Source: Rhopalosiphum padi (taxonomy: Eukaryota > Arthropoda > Insecta > Hemiptera > Aphididae). Taken from it: DNA of 64,000 nucleotides. The stretch covers positions 34,633,858-34,697,857 of the forward strand of contig NC_083598.1 in the NCBI RefSeq assembly GCF_020882245.1. The letters are read 5' to 3'. The position numbers and the translations under genes were made by a program. Shown piece by piece: positions 1 to 12,900 of the stretch. Every line of letters starts with the position of its first letter. The first letter of the stretch is position 1. The notes beneath the pieces were generated by a model that was given only the letters and a program-made list of their open reading frames with translations, did no database searches and was not told the DNA's origin.

Positions 1-65
1 AATTAGAAAAGTAAATACTATTATACATATTTAATTCTTACATATAATCATTATTTTACTCTTAG

Positions 66-3000
66 GTATAGGAATAAAAACCGGAAGAATAGTCGATTGG
101 CACCAATGATTGTTGATCATGAATATTTGACAAATAAACCTAATTTTATGCCAAAAGAACAGTTTGAATTTATTCATAATAAAAAACCAATAATGTTATC
201 TGAAAGTATGACCTATACATTTTTTAATTTAAAATATTAATTTTTTTTTTTATTAATGTCGTTTACATATTTTAGACACTCAAGATTTGGCACCTATTCC
301 TGTAGAACATTCATATATTGTACCAACTGGACAAAATTATTATCAGAATGGTCAACAACAAATTTATCCAGTAGGACAATATGGTCATGAAATATATGGG
401 TAAGTGTTATTAATATTTAATTGATGCTGCTTGTAGTACATTGAAACAAAACTAATGCGCAAACATTTTTCTAGTCCTGGACCGCATCCACACGGTATGC
501 TAATAAATCCAAACAATAAAATGTATATGGATCAAAACATTCCTGGTCATTCTAATAAAATGGTATGGCTTATATATTACAAAAGTATATTGTAATGCTT
601 CATGTTTAAAATTGTGTAAAATTATTTTTTCTTAGAAAAATGTATCATCAAGTTTAGTGTCTCTTCAGAATCGCAAACAAGAACTTATGGGGCAAATAGA
701 CAGAGTAATGACAGCGTGTTCTATTACACCTGATCAAGTAGTAAGTTTTTCTCAAATTGCAAAGAAACAATAGAGAAACATACAGTTACTAATATGATTA
801 TTAAATGCTTGTTTTGTTTAAAAGGATTTTGATCGTTATTCAATGTGGGATAATGGATTATTTCATGCTAAAACTGGATTGCCTTCTCCAGTCAATATAC
901 AAACTGGACGTCCCATGTTAATCAGGTAAAAAAAAAAGATATATTTATTCATTTTTAGTATCAACTGCACATATACATTCTTTAACTATCTTACATTTGA
1001 CGGATTCTGCCTCTTGCATTTTTTTGTAAACATCAATTAGTGGTTGACATGGTTTTGGCTCCATTTCATCAGATGAATAATATAATTTCATTTTTATTGG
1101 TTTTTCGAGCATTTCAAAACGTTCATTCCACATTCGTTTTTTGTGGTCAACCTATATTTCAAAAGTTTATTAATATTTGATAACCAATTCTATGTTTTAT
1201 AATAAATTACTTGATATTCTTTACGCTTCAAAAAATGAACCCAAAAATAACTATCTATTATTAACGATGCACCAAATATTCCCCATATCAGTGCACCTGA
1301 TGGGTTTTTTTTGAGTAAACGCCAAGAAATAAGCTCATTCAGACGAGTTCTTGAAGAAGGCAATGGTTTTTTTGTACATGTATTGCTCATCTTTTCTTTT
1401 TTAATAATATAAGTACTTGAATAAAGAAATGATAGAACATAAACTCATTTATTAGGTTTGTGAATAACAAACAAAATAAATGTATGTTACTACTAGTAAC
1501 AGTCAAGTATGTTATATTTTTTATTTACTTAATAATAAGGGGAAATTATATAGCTATATATAATATTACATTTATATGTAGAATTTATTTAAAATATCAA
1601 TTTGGACAATATGTTCTTGAGAAATAAATTTTATTATTATTATTTAATTTTAATTATTTTTGTTTTTGAGGGGGGTGAAGAGTAATAGTTATTTAAAAAT
1701 TTGGTACAGTAAAACATACTATTATTTTTTATCACCAATTATTTAACTTATTTACAGAATTATTAAAATGTTAATTTATAAATTGTAAATATTGTCCATC
1801 AAATACTAATGATAGCTTGTATATCCTTATTGTTACTGAACAAATTGAGCATTGATTGGCTTTACTGTATATGGTACTATATTATTGATAATGTTTAGTT
1901 ATCGTATTCCTTGAAATATTATTTTCCCTATAATTTCAAATATGCACTGTTACAAATTTATTATAACAAGATGCTTTCATTTATTCAGACATGTTTAGTT
2001 AAATAGATTTTACAAGGCATATTAACAATTTATTTTATGTATACTTACACAGTCTTGTTGATGAGCTATGTACATCATTCATATACACTGTACATTTTTG
2101 GGCATGAAGGTTTTGTCTTACTATTTTTAATTTTTAATTCAAATGTATCTATTGTGTAGTGTTAAGTTTCCTAAAACATTAATATTATTTAAGTTTCATT
2201 AATAAATTAACAGTGTTGAAAAAATTGACTGTTAAACCACAAACTGTATAAAATTAAAATGCTAGTTTTGATATCATAATAGTTGGAAATAAATATTGAA
2301 ATCCTCAATTGATGTTGACAGGTCCGATTCGATTTTGGCAGATCCAGATGAATTTGTGCCATTTGAGTTAGCAGTTAATGGAAAGTATGGTCCTATTGGA
2401 GGTAATGGCACTAACCCTGTAGCACCTCCTCCACCTCCACAATCATCGGCAGTAGTTAATAACAACCAGACGGTTGGAGCGAAGAATGGCAAATCATTGA
2501 GGCGACCGTGTACATTATCAATACCTACACCAGCTGCTGCCGCTGCTGCACAGGCCCAATTTTTTAGCTCTACAACAACCACAACGATAACAACACCATT
2601 AGGCACACTTCGTGGAGCGCGTAATAGTCCAGTAGCTGCATCTTGGTATTTTAATTCACCTCAAGGTTACCCAGCCGCTGCACATATTGTTGCGTCGCCT
2701 GTTGGTGCAATTGGACAAAGTTACATTACTATACATAGTCCAGCTGGTATAATGGAACCACCAAACTTTTTTGGAAGTCATAAAGCTCCCAAAAGGTCAG
2801 TAGTTGACAGTATTAATAATATTTATAGCTGTTGATACTTTTATTACAGGGTATAACAACATATTTTATTATTTCAGTTTAATGGCAGAGTCACAAAAAA
2901 TGAAGAATCAATTAAAAAATTTGGAAAAAAAAATCAATGATCTTAAAGTAATGTTCTTTTCGCAATAACTTTTTTCATTTATATTAATGATAGAAGCAAT

Positions 3001-3715
3001 TTAATACTAACTAACAATTCTTTGTATAGCTTGCCACACAAAATGTAGCTGCTAAAGAGACCGATAAATTGTCTGAAGAACTAGCACAAATTGAAAGGGA
3101 CATTCAAACAGAAGAACAGCAATTTTTGGTGAGTATTATTTTTGGTTTTAAATTTGAGTACATAATATTATAATAAAAGTAAATCTAACATAAATTTATC
3201 ATTTTTATAGTTTTTAAAACTTTTAATCTATACAGAATAACAGCTAATAATTTAGATTACTTAGCCTTGTCAAATGATTTTTTGGATTCTATTTTCTATG
3301 CTTTAAATTTATTAACTATAGATTTAAACTGATAACTTAGTTGTTTCATAATATTAAATTAATTTGTAATATTATTTTAAGACACAATGTTATTCTGAAA
3401 CGGCCACTATAACTACTTGGGGTGATGGTATCTGGTCAAGTACCACTTCTTCGGGATTTACCGCTCAACAAGTAAGTTATCAATTATTATTTTAATAACA
3501 ATTATTTAATATTAATATATGTCTTTTATTAAACAATATCTTAATTTAATTAATTAATTTTTTTTTTTAATAATGTATGTCATTTAAAATAAGATTTATT
3601 GTCTTATCTTCTATTTTAGGACGACGCTTACAACAGTAATAATGTTAAACAAGCGGAATTAAAATGGGACGGTGGTGATAATAAATCAGAAAAATCTGTG
3701 GTAGAAGAAGTTTAA
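66..3715 (+). CDS. Roquin-like protein (RC3H family), C-terminal part
   Basis: Multi-exon gene entering from the left edge. Coding exons in one consistent frame: 66-205, 276-399, 475-562, 636-740, 825-925, 2322-2795, 2878-2947, 3030-3128, 3382-3471, 3620-3715 (TAA). Every boundary is GT-AG and phases match. The protein is low-complexity and Pro/Gln/Asn-rich at first, then has a conserved-looking block (DPDEFVPFELAVNGKYGPIG), a poly-Ala run near 2530, a Lys/Glu-rich coiled coil across the 2878 and 3030 exons, and a tail with two Trp residues ending EEV. Roquins are RNA-binding RING E3 ligases that repress mRNAs carrying stem-loops; their RING, ROQ and CCCH domains would lie upstream of this window. 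The assignment rests on remembered resemblance of the C-terminal region, without a diagnostic domain, so it is moderate. Another large scaffold protein is the alternative. Confidence 0.5.
945..1390 (-). CDS. Small single-pass membrane protein, nested antisense gene, function unknown
   Basis: Two coding exons, 1390-1211 and 1151-945, joined by a 59-bp intron (donor gtaatt, acceptor tatag). They give a 128-residue protein. It starts with a true ATG at 1390 (MSNTCTKKPLPSSRTRLNEL). A hydrophobic segment around residues 32-50 (GALIWGIFGASLIIDSYFWV) is followed by a basic, Trp-containing stretch and a Cys-bearing tail. The charge layout, with a basic N-terminus, one membrane helix and a soluble tail, would suit a small mitochondrial inner-membrane or ER protein, but I do not recognise the family. 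The gene lies wholly inside the 926-2321 intron of the Roquin-like gene on the opposite strand; its stop codon is only 20 bases from that gene's exon. Confidence 0.6.
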
Positions 3716-6700
3716 AGTTATAGTATTAATGTTTGGTCCCCTATATTTTAACTATTGAAATAATATATTTGTATTTCGTGAATTTTACCAATTTTATTTG
3801 CCAAACAACATAATGCTTTATAATTTTTTGAGATAATGTGATATTTGTATTATTATTATAGTTATTATTTTTAATAATGTTAATATTTTCTTGTACGACA
3901 TGAAATTTTATTCTTGTATTTTATTATTTTTTTTATGAATTAACGGTCGATCTGACCAAAACACAATGAACACGTATAACTTATTCTTTTATAAGTAACA
4001 ATAATTTGTTACAATATTTTGTGATTTATTTCTTTTTCTGTTTTAATCTATATATTTAAATAATTAATTGTAATTTATAAATGTGCAACCGAACTAAATT
4101 TCTCATAGTTACCATAATGTTTGTTGCGATAAGCGTTTATTTTATTATATCCTATTATATTGTCAAATTATTTTATCATGTCAAACATGAATTATTGTTA
4201 TCTAAGAATATAATTGTATTTTTTTTTATGTTATGGCTATATCGTAAAATTTATATTAACTTCGCGATTATATTAATCTACTACATGTTGAGGGTAAAAT
4301 TATATTAGTTATTTTATTTTATACAAAACATTTATTATGTATAATTTTTAATCGGTGGTATCGGTATCTTAACACTTATATAAATATTTATTATTATTGT
4401 TTTATATATATATAAATATATATTATACATACACACCCAACCTTGTTGCTAAATAAAGAACTATTTTATATATTATAAAATATAAATTTTAATAAATTTT
4501 GTTTTTCTTTTTGAATAGGTGCTTGTATATGTTTCATTTTCATGTCAGTTATTTGCAATATGTTAGCAAGAACCTAATTATTGTGTAAGTCGGAAATATT
4601 TTAAAGTATAAATTAAAATAATCAAATGTTTTCTAAAATCAAAAAATTTAATTTAATTAAAAATACTACACCAAGTGTCGTTTAGGTATGAGTTATCACC
4701 GTATAGCTCTGCCTTGTAAATAATGTTCAAAATATTTGGCATTTATCAGTCTCTCTTAGTCTCTTACATAGATTCTCTTTTATTAGTTCTATCTCTTCTC
4801 TAGGCTTTTCTGTTGGGAGATATTAATATTTTTTATTTATTTTCACTCAATTAGTTTATTATTGACATTTATTATATTTTAATTATAGATAGTTTGAGCT
4901 ATTAAATTTTGGTACAATATTTTATTATTATCAGAACATAAAATAATCGGCACATTCGAATTGCGTCCATAAATTATATTGTTATAAACATATTTTCCTT
5001 CTTCTCCCTTTGACAAACTGTCATTTAGAAATAAAAAAAATAATAAGAAATAAGAAATAATTTCTGTAATTAGAAATAAAATATATATTAGACATTATAA
5101 ATTATTTATTTTTCTAAAAAGTATATGATTTTTTTTCTAATTAACGGGTAAATGTTTGTACGCCAATTTTTAAACAAACTCAAGATGTGACATATTTGTT
5201 GAATATTTTTATACATCCTCTCTTTGTTTTTGAAGTTCATTTAAATATCCATTTAAACATTTTTGAAAAACAAACTTTTATCCATTAATACAATATAATT
5301 GTTTATTTTTGTGACTAAACATTTTAATTATCTATTTCAAGATGTTTCATTATTATAATATTATTAATTGAATTTCGCAGTGTTTTTCACCAAAACTTTA
5401 GAAATAGAATAACAATTATTGTTGTGGGCGCAACCGTGCACACTCAAACATGTGAAAAAACCGTAACTAGGTTGTCACGACTTATATTTTTGTATAGTAT
5501 ATTGGTACCATAGTCCATAGACATATTAATATGTCGATGATTCGTAGCGCAGCAAAATTACTATAGGAAATTAATACAAATCAATAATTATAAGATTGAC
5601 TATTATGTCCGCCGGTGTGCCTCATCAGCCATTTAATTGTTACACACTTCATGAATTTGATTTATAACATAAGTTAGGTAGTTACCTTCTTAAACTAGCT
5701 TGTATAGAAGTTGTTAAATACCTTAAAATACGTAGGTAACTCAATGTAGGTACTTGTTATTCTATTCTAATCAATTGCAAGAGAAACCATAATTTACAAA
5801 ACAATAGACGATTCAAAGATATCAGTCTTGTATTTAATTTTAAAAATAACAATAGATATCAATCATAAACACGAATAAATACAATTTCATTAAATATAAT
5901 AATATATAAGTAGTATAATAATTAAAAGTGCATAACGTACATAAATACATAACATATATTATATACAATATACAAAACAAATTCACGCAAATAAAATATG
6001 TTTTATAAATACGAACATGGAATAAATATACGTTAAATGAGAAATTTCATTATTAGGCATGAATTATTTTATTTACGAACAAAGTTGCGGCGTGGTGAAG
6101 AGTGGAAAGTCACAGCAATTCATTGTTTTATAATAATATAAAAAGAAAATACTTACCTAACATATTATAGAAAAATGAGAAATGATCAATCTTTTTATTT
6201 TTAAATCAATAAAAACGCTTTGTTGGTTAGTAGGTAATGCTTAGCATAAAAAGTATAGCAACTATTTTTACATTCAATACCCGAAAACATCTAAATAGGT
6301 ACCTACTAGTATTATATTTATTTACTTTTGAAAAAAAATTGTATTTTAAACAGTTAAAAAATGATACATCACAAGCGAGCCACATCGAGTAGGTAGATTA
6401 TAACGACTACCGATTTACAATATTTTTTCAAATGACCATAACTCATAAGTGCTGAATATATAGGTAGCTATACTACTACTATTATATATACTCTTTTAAC
6501 TTGTATATGATATAAACTAATGGAAATATTCAAATATGTATGGAAACATTGGAAATAACTGCATAGTGATAATATAATAAAATTCATGAAAACAATATGG
6601 TGGATGAAAAACGACGAGGTAATAAATGTTTTTAGGTAGGTAATAGGAATATCAAGTTATTTAAATAATGGCTGAATATTAATATATTATTACAGCGAAC

Positions 6701-6997
6701 TGCGAACGCTGTTCTAGCGTTTTAAAAGCACGTGTGCCTATATCTTATCCTTATGTGACATACACATATACCTACCTACCTACCTTCAATGACTCGTTCA
6801 TAGAAAATATGCACAACGAATAACGATACCTACATCGGCTATATCGGCATCAACATCAACTACCATTGCGAGTTATGAGGACTAAAAAATATTTGACATC
6901 AGTTTGAGACAAAAAGTAGACAAAAACAAATCCAGTGAGATCCATTAAATCTATCATCGACATTCGACGCAGACGGTTGATTGTGGGGCCCTCCTTT
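3716..6997. other. 3' UTR and intergenic DNA, no gene seen
   Basis: Very AT-rich. The first several hundred bases are probably the 3' UTR of the Roquin-like gene; AATAAAG at about 4453 is a candidate polyadenylation signal. Open frames such as 4081-4308 are A/T-driven, hydrophobic and without domain resemblance. Simple CTAC repeats occur near 6770-6785. Nothing else could be supported. Confidence 0.5.
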
Positions 6998-9900
6998 TCA
7001 CTGAGACTTTGAAGACGCTGCTTCGCGTCTGATGTACTCAGTCTTGGCCATTTCGGTGGCAATCCATTGCGGTACGTCCGGAATCAGACAGCTTAATGCA
7101 CATCGGAACGCTAACATTATATGCTACAAAGTAACATGATTACAATAGGTATATTATTAAAATTATTGTAACGCGTATACTTATAGGAGGTATCATAAAC
7201 ACAATACAGCATCTATATCAAATACCGTCAAGCCGTCAAACCACATGCAAACACGTATAGACGTTAATAGACAGAAATATTGTGTTTTATTATTATTAGT
7301 TATATTTATGTATAAATGTATCAGGCACGTATACAGGGGGGGTTAGGGGTTCAAACCTCCCGAAATAATTTTGAGTAACGAGGAAAAAATTGTTTTATTA
7401 TGTTGCGACACAATTTGTATTCCTAAATTTTGTATCCCCCCCGAAATTTTTTTTTTTATACGTGCCTGAAATGTATAATATACTACAGACTGCAGTATGT
7501 AGTCTATAGGTCTATATAACTATATAGAAGTCTCGAGATCAAAGTGGTTCATGTAAATGATAACACAAATTTCCTTTGTCAACCTCTTATAAATATTAAT
7601 AAAATAAAATACAATGATTGAGCGTGTCGCGTGTCCGAGAGTCAACAATCAATAGCGATGTATACCATATTATAACTATATAAGTATACTCAGAGTGCCA
7701 TGGTTCTGATTGTTCTGAAATTCGGTACATATAGATTATAGATAATCATTATACACAAGAACGTGTATTGTGTAAGTGTAATTCAAAACCATATTTTAAA
7801 CTCTGAGCAGTGATGAATGTATTAATTTTACAACGATGTGTTTTATTTTTTTTTTCTGTCTATCATCACCTTTTGAGGCAATAAAAATGCTTTGATTTTC
7901 AACTTTGAGGGGTCAAAAGTAAAAAATGCCCAATTTTTTTTTATTTTAAATCAGGAAAAAAAATTAAGGAAAACGAGAATTTTTACGGTTAACCAGTTTT
8001 AGACAAAATTGATTTTTATATTTTATTATGATTCAAAAATGAATAATAGTAGAAACTTGAAATTTTCACTAAGTCTTTATACAATTATTTTCTGTAAATG
8101 GTAAAATGTCTAAAATATTTGTACTTTTCTTGTGTTATTTATAGGCATGAGAAATTTTCAATTTTATTTTTCTATAAATATCGATAAAATGTGATTCACA
8201 GGATCAAACTTCTTAAAAGAAAATGTTATTTTTATACAATTTTACAAAGGTTGTTCTTATAACCTTATAAAAATATCTATCAGTATAAAAAAGTTTTGAG
8301 TTGTCAATTCAAGCAACTTTAATTGCTTATACTATAAGACATGGCGAAATAGTGTAATGGGAAATTATATATACGTTAAAATTCAAACAGATAAAGTTTG
8401 AAATCATAGGTATTCTTGGAATACACGCCAAATAAGCAATTTGCTACCATTGGCAAAGCCAATATAAGAAATTTGACTTCTATTACACGATTTTTTTTTT
8501 AATAAATATAGTTTGGAAATTGGAACGTTTGGGTAACCAATGGCGGTGACCCTGTACCAACAAAAAAATAATCGTTTTACACAAGCCCCTGTATAAAATT
8601 CGAATTTTGCAAAAAAACTTTTCTTCGTGTGCCTATATAAAATACTAGTAACAGTAATAACTAATAAATAATAAGTAAATTCCCTCAACATTTCAAATTC
8701 GTAGGTAATTTTAGCTTTACTTAAATCAGTCAGTAAGGACACATTCTCTTATAGGTATATGTACAAAGAAAAATACACTGTAATGTATAAATACAACTAT
8801 ACAAGTATGATTCACTTAATTTTCCGAGTAACTAAATTATAAATTATCACTTTCTGTTGTTGTCCGAATTTAGTTTTATCATTATTGATTATCCGCAACA
8901 ATTAAGTTATCGCAAAAATAGCAATCAACTATAATAAAGTTCATTAACATGGTCACCAAAATTTAAAAACTTTCCAAAATGGGTCATAACGTAAAAAGTT
9001 TAGATTACAGTATTTTAAAAAAAATGTAAAAGTTAGAAATTAGTAAAAATTAGTTTATTTTGTAAAAATATTTACAATTATTATAAATATTTTTTTTTTA
9101 AAGTTGATAAAAAAGTAATTCAATATATGGTCAGCTTATATATTTCGTACAACATACGATCATATCAGTAACACCACTTATCGAAGGATTCATAAGAAAC
9201 ATTCACCTTTAAGATTTTATAAGAGCAACGAGTTTATCAAGTATCATCTATATAAAGATGGAAATACAGAAAATTTACTTACACAAGAGAGAAAAGAAAT
9301 GGGGACTTGGGGTATCCGTGTACTATTGCACACTAGATACGTGTCGTTAGGAGTGATGTGTCGAGATTGGGGACTGGGGATATTGCATGGATAAAAACAG
9401 CCTCTATGAACATTTTTAAGTTAACAACGCCTAAATATATATTATTTAATGGTTTTAATGTGACATACCTCAAGGGCAACGATTAATAGAACAGTTTGAA
9501 TGGCAGTCATATCGGGCAGCAATCGGTGAACTTGACCGCTAAGACCAATCAAAGCACAGTTTACAAGTACCGCGATGAATCCCATAACTTCCATGATGTT
9601 CTACTCAAAACAAAAAAACAGCAATTATTGTTAATTTTTCGGAGGCTTAGGTATCAATTATCTCATAAAATATAATATGATATATAAAATATATATATTA
9701 ATATTTTATGTTATGAATTATTCAATTATAATATAACATAGGTCGATGACTGATGAGACAGCATCGTACCTGCCACATTCCGATGTCCTTGATTCGTTGA
9801 CCAAACGGTCTTTGATACACGTAGCACATTTTGAATGCGTCGCTGCGTATTTCAATCAGATTATTGAGGAACGCGCACAAGGCAGCCAGCGGGAACGCTG

Positions 9901-12900
9901 ACGAGAACATTACCACATAACCAAACTGTATGAAAATTTCCAAGTGTTCGGAGAACGTACCGTCAAACTGCATGAACAAAACGAGAAGTTAAGGATTTTA
10001 ACAATGGTAAACGTGATAAACACCTATTTTCTACGCAACTAAATTACTTCATTCCAGATGATTTCAACCTGCTTCAGAAGATTCAAAGTTATGGATGTTT
10101 AAACATTATTACTTTTACACTGAGTAAAAAACACTTACTACTTATCAAAATTTCGATCTTTGGTCGAAGGAAATGTCAGTTTTTATAACGGGACAGGAAC
10201 ATAACTTGAATCATTTTTAGGGGAGGGGAGGGTGAACATTAAAGGTTTTAACTCATTGTCTTAGCATCATATTATTACAAAATAGGTATTATATATAAAT
10301 ATAAGTACTTATTTTTATAAAAGTTTTAAGAGAACGTCATACCAATATACCATCATGGCACATGGGCATCATGAGCTGTCTTCGTTTTATACTAACATAC
10401 AACATACAAAATTGAGTTCTACATTTCTAATAATTGTGAATTATTGTAGCTTAAATATCAGGATAAATTCACTTGAACCTTACCTATATGTGTATGTAAC
10501 TATGTTCTCTTGTTGATTTTAACAAAGTTTTAAGTTTAAAATGATTTATAGTTATTTTATTATACATTTAAAAATAGATGTTCATAACTTACTTCAAAAT
10601 TAAAATATCGTAAAATAAAACCAATGGGATAATACAGAAAATATTTTCATCTTTAAGTTCTACAATAAGTCTATTACCTAGTAATTAGCATCGTTCATAT
10701 ATCATATACAGTTTTATTAATATTAATATAAATTATATAATTAGCAGGGTTCAAGACTTCTTGCATTTGCATGGTTTTTGGTAGTGATCGTAGATAATTA
10801 TAGGTGAGTTATAAATTTGCATATTTCGTAATATTATAATTACTAATTAGAAACGATCCAGTTACAGAAAATTAACTAAAAAAACAGTGTATATATCCAC
10901 GGTCTTAAGCGATAAATAAACCAAGAACAAGATTATATGATGGAAAACTGCTGAACTGCCACTTACACAATTTTCACTATAACCATTCTTTGAAGAAGGG
11001 TGTATTCGTGTATTATAGATTTTCTACGAAATATAAATACAGTTTTAGGGAGAATACGTCATATTATTTTTAGTTAACTCGATTGCATATCGCGCCAACA
11101 TGAATAGGAAAATCTCTTACTTTAAACATTGAACATTCAAGTTCCGGCTGTGACACGACGCGCTCGCCGTTCGGTTTAGCCGGGCCGTCGGATGGCGTCA
11201 ACGCACCGAACAAATCAAAGCTAATTTTCGCAAAACGGATTTGCTCCAACACATAAGGAAGCGCCGATTCTTTGATGTTGCGAATCAGCTGTCTGGTGAT
11301 CAAAAGCACGGCCAATTGCTACATGTGTTAAATTGTATATATTGTTCAAGCGATCAGGAAAAAAAATATACAGTAACATAAATAATAAATAAACTTTTTT
11401 TTTACCGTTCTAAGTCTTTCCTGGTCTTGCAAATAAAAAGCGATGTAAAAGAGAGACAGGAAAGAATTGACAAATTGAAACTAAAAACAATTAACTTGAA
11501 TTAATTCATGATGCATATATTGATTAAAAATATACTGATATATATTATTATATAATTGTCAGATTATTATTTTAATTACAATAGTATTTTTCAAACAGGT
11601 ACGAACCAGTGTAACTTTGATGATCAGCTGGTTTTCGTATTCAGTGTCCAGCCTATAGTTTTCTATATGCAGCATGTGTACAAAAACAGTGAACTCAAAT
11701 TCAATAGAAACCAATCTATATTTTTAATAACCTTTTTTGATAATGGTCCGTTTAACAAGTTTAATTTTAGTTATAATTTTAAAATTGTATTTATTATATG
11801 TGTGAAAGATAAATGTAGACATTTCAATATGATAGTATTTAAATAATTTTAAAAAAGCTTACCACAATCATTAAGCCAAACAGCAATAATGTTGTAAATG
11901 TCATCAAGCACAGCAATAATAAGTGCTAACATAATTTTAGAAATATAACTTAAATATGTTGGATATTCATTTGTTTCAATATACAAATCCCACCAGTCCT
12001 AAAATATTCAAACCACATAGTGTACAATGATGTAATTTCCACTTCCGAATTAATCAAAGGAAAACAACAAATAAATTTACTTGAAATTTGATTTGTAATA
12101 TTGTTAAAGCAAAGACTACTGCCAAACATAGACCAATGATAGGTGCACTGACAAAATAACTGAACAGCCTTCGTTTCCAATTTGGATACCATAGTTCTGC
12201 CTTACCAGTTATTGGACTAATTCGTGGATGACCCTAAAAAGGAGTTCAATTAAAAAATTATTGAAAAAATATTTTGATACATTATAACATAAGAATTATT
12301 GTTAAACTTTACTTTAAATTCTAAGCGAGGCTGTAACAAAAACTGATGTCTTTGATCTAGTGTAGCCCATCGATAAGCTAACTCAGCACAGTAGCGTTTC
12401 CATGTTTCCAAATATACCGTCAGCCAGAGAACATTCATAAAGGCCAAAACAACAAACCATACTCCTTCTGTCCATTGATCCAGTTGCCTTCCAAATCCAA
12501 ACTTTTTGATAAGATAAATAATTAAATAATGTAAACTATTAGATGACATTACTTCCACTCTAATAATATTAATACATATATTTACCCAAAATGTGGAATA
12601 GGCAATAGCTGGGTATATTAATGAACCAGTATAGTGCCCAATCCATGCAAAGTACATGGCAATTTTGACACCAAAATAATCACAAACCTTATCCAAAGGC
12701 TGCAAGCTGAAAAAAGACTTTACCCAGATAATACGCAACCATTTTAATGTTTTATTTTCATGAACTGGGAATAAATGTTCAATTATTCCATTTGACATAC
12801 ATTCTGAAACTGAACAAAATATAATATAATGTAATTATATAATATCTAAAAAAGTAATAAAATATATTTTAAGTGAAACAAAATAAATAACAAATGTAGT

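Larger units (their letters stand above)
7124..9468. other. Large anoctamin intron with a hAT MITE and an interspersed repeat
   Basis: The last intron of the anoctamin gene (2.3 kb). It contains the 147-bp MITE at 7322-7468 and one copy of an interspersed repeat at about 7868-8070. The minus-strand open frame at 8404-8742 shows no domain and I do not regard it as a gene. Confidence 0.6.

Noticed and set aside
2274..2606. Minus-strand 110-codon open frame opposite the Roquin-like exon
   Set aside because: It is the complement of a coding exon with Ala and Pro repeats; no splice or start support.
4081..4308. 75-codon hydrophobic plus ORF after the Roquin-like gene
   Set aside because: Lies in the probable 3' UTR; composition is what A/T-rich DNA gives by chance.
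6856..7062. 68-codon minus ORF starting MPPKWPRLSTSDAK
   Set aside because: It overlaps the last anoctamin exon in a different frame; the real frame reads IPDVPQWIATEMAK.
8404..8742. 112-codon minus ORF in the anoctamin intron
   Set aside because: No domain, no splice partner, and the anoctamin exons on both sides join without it.
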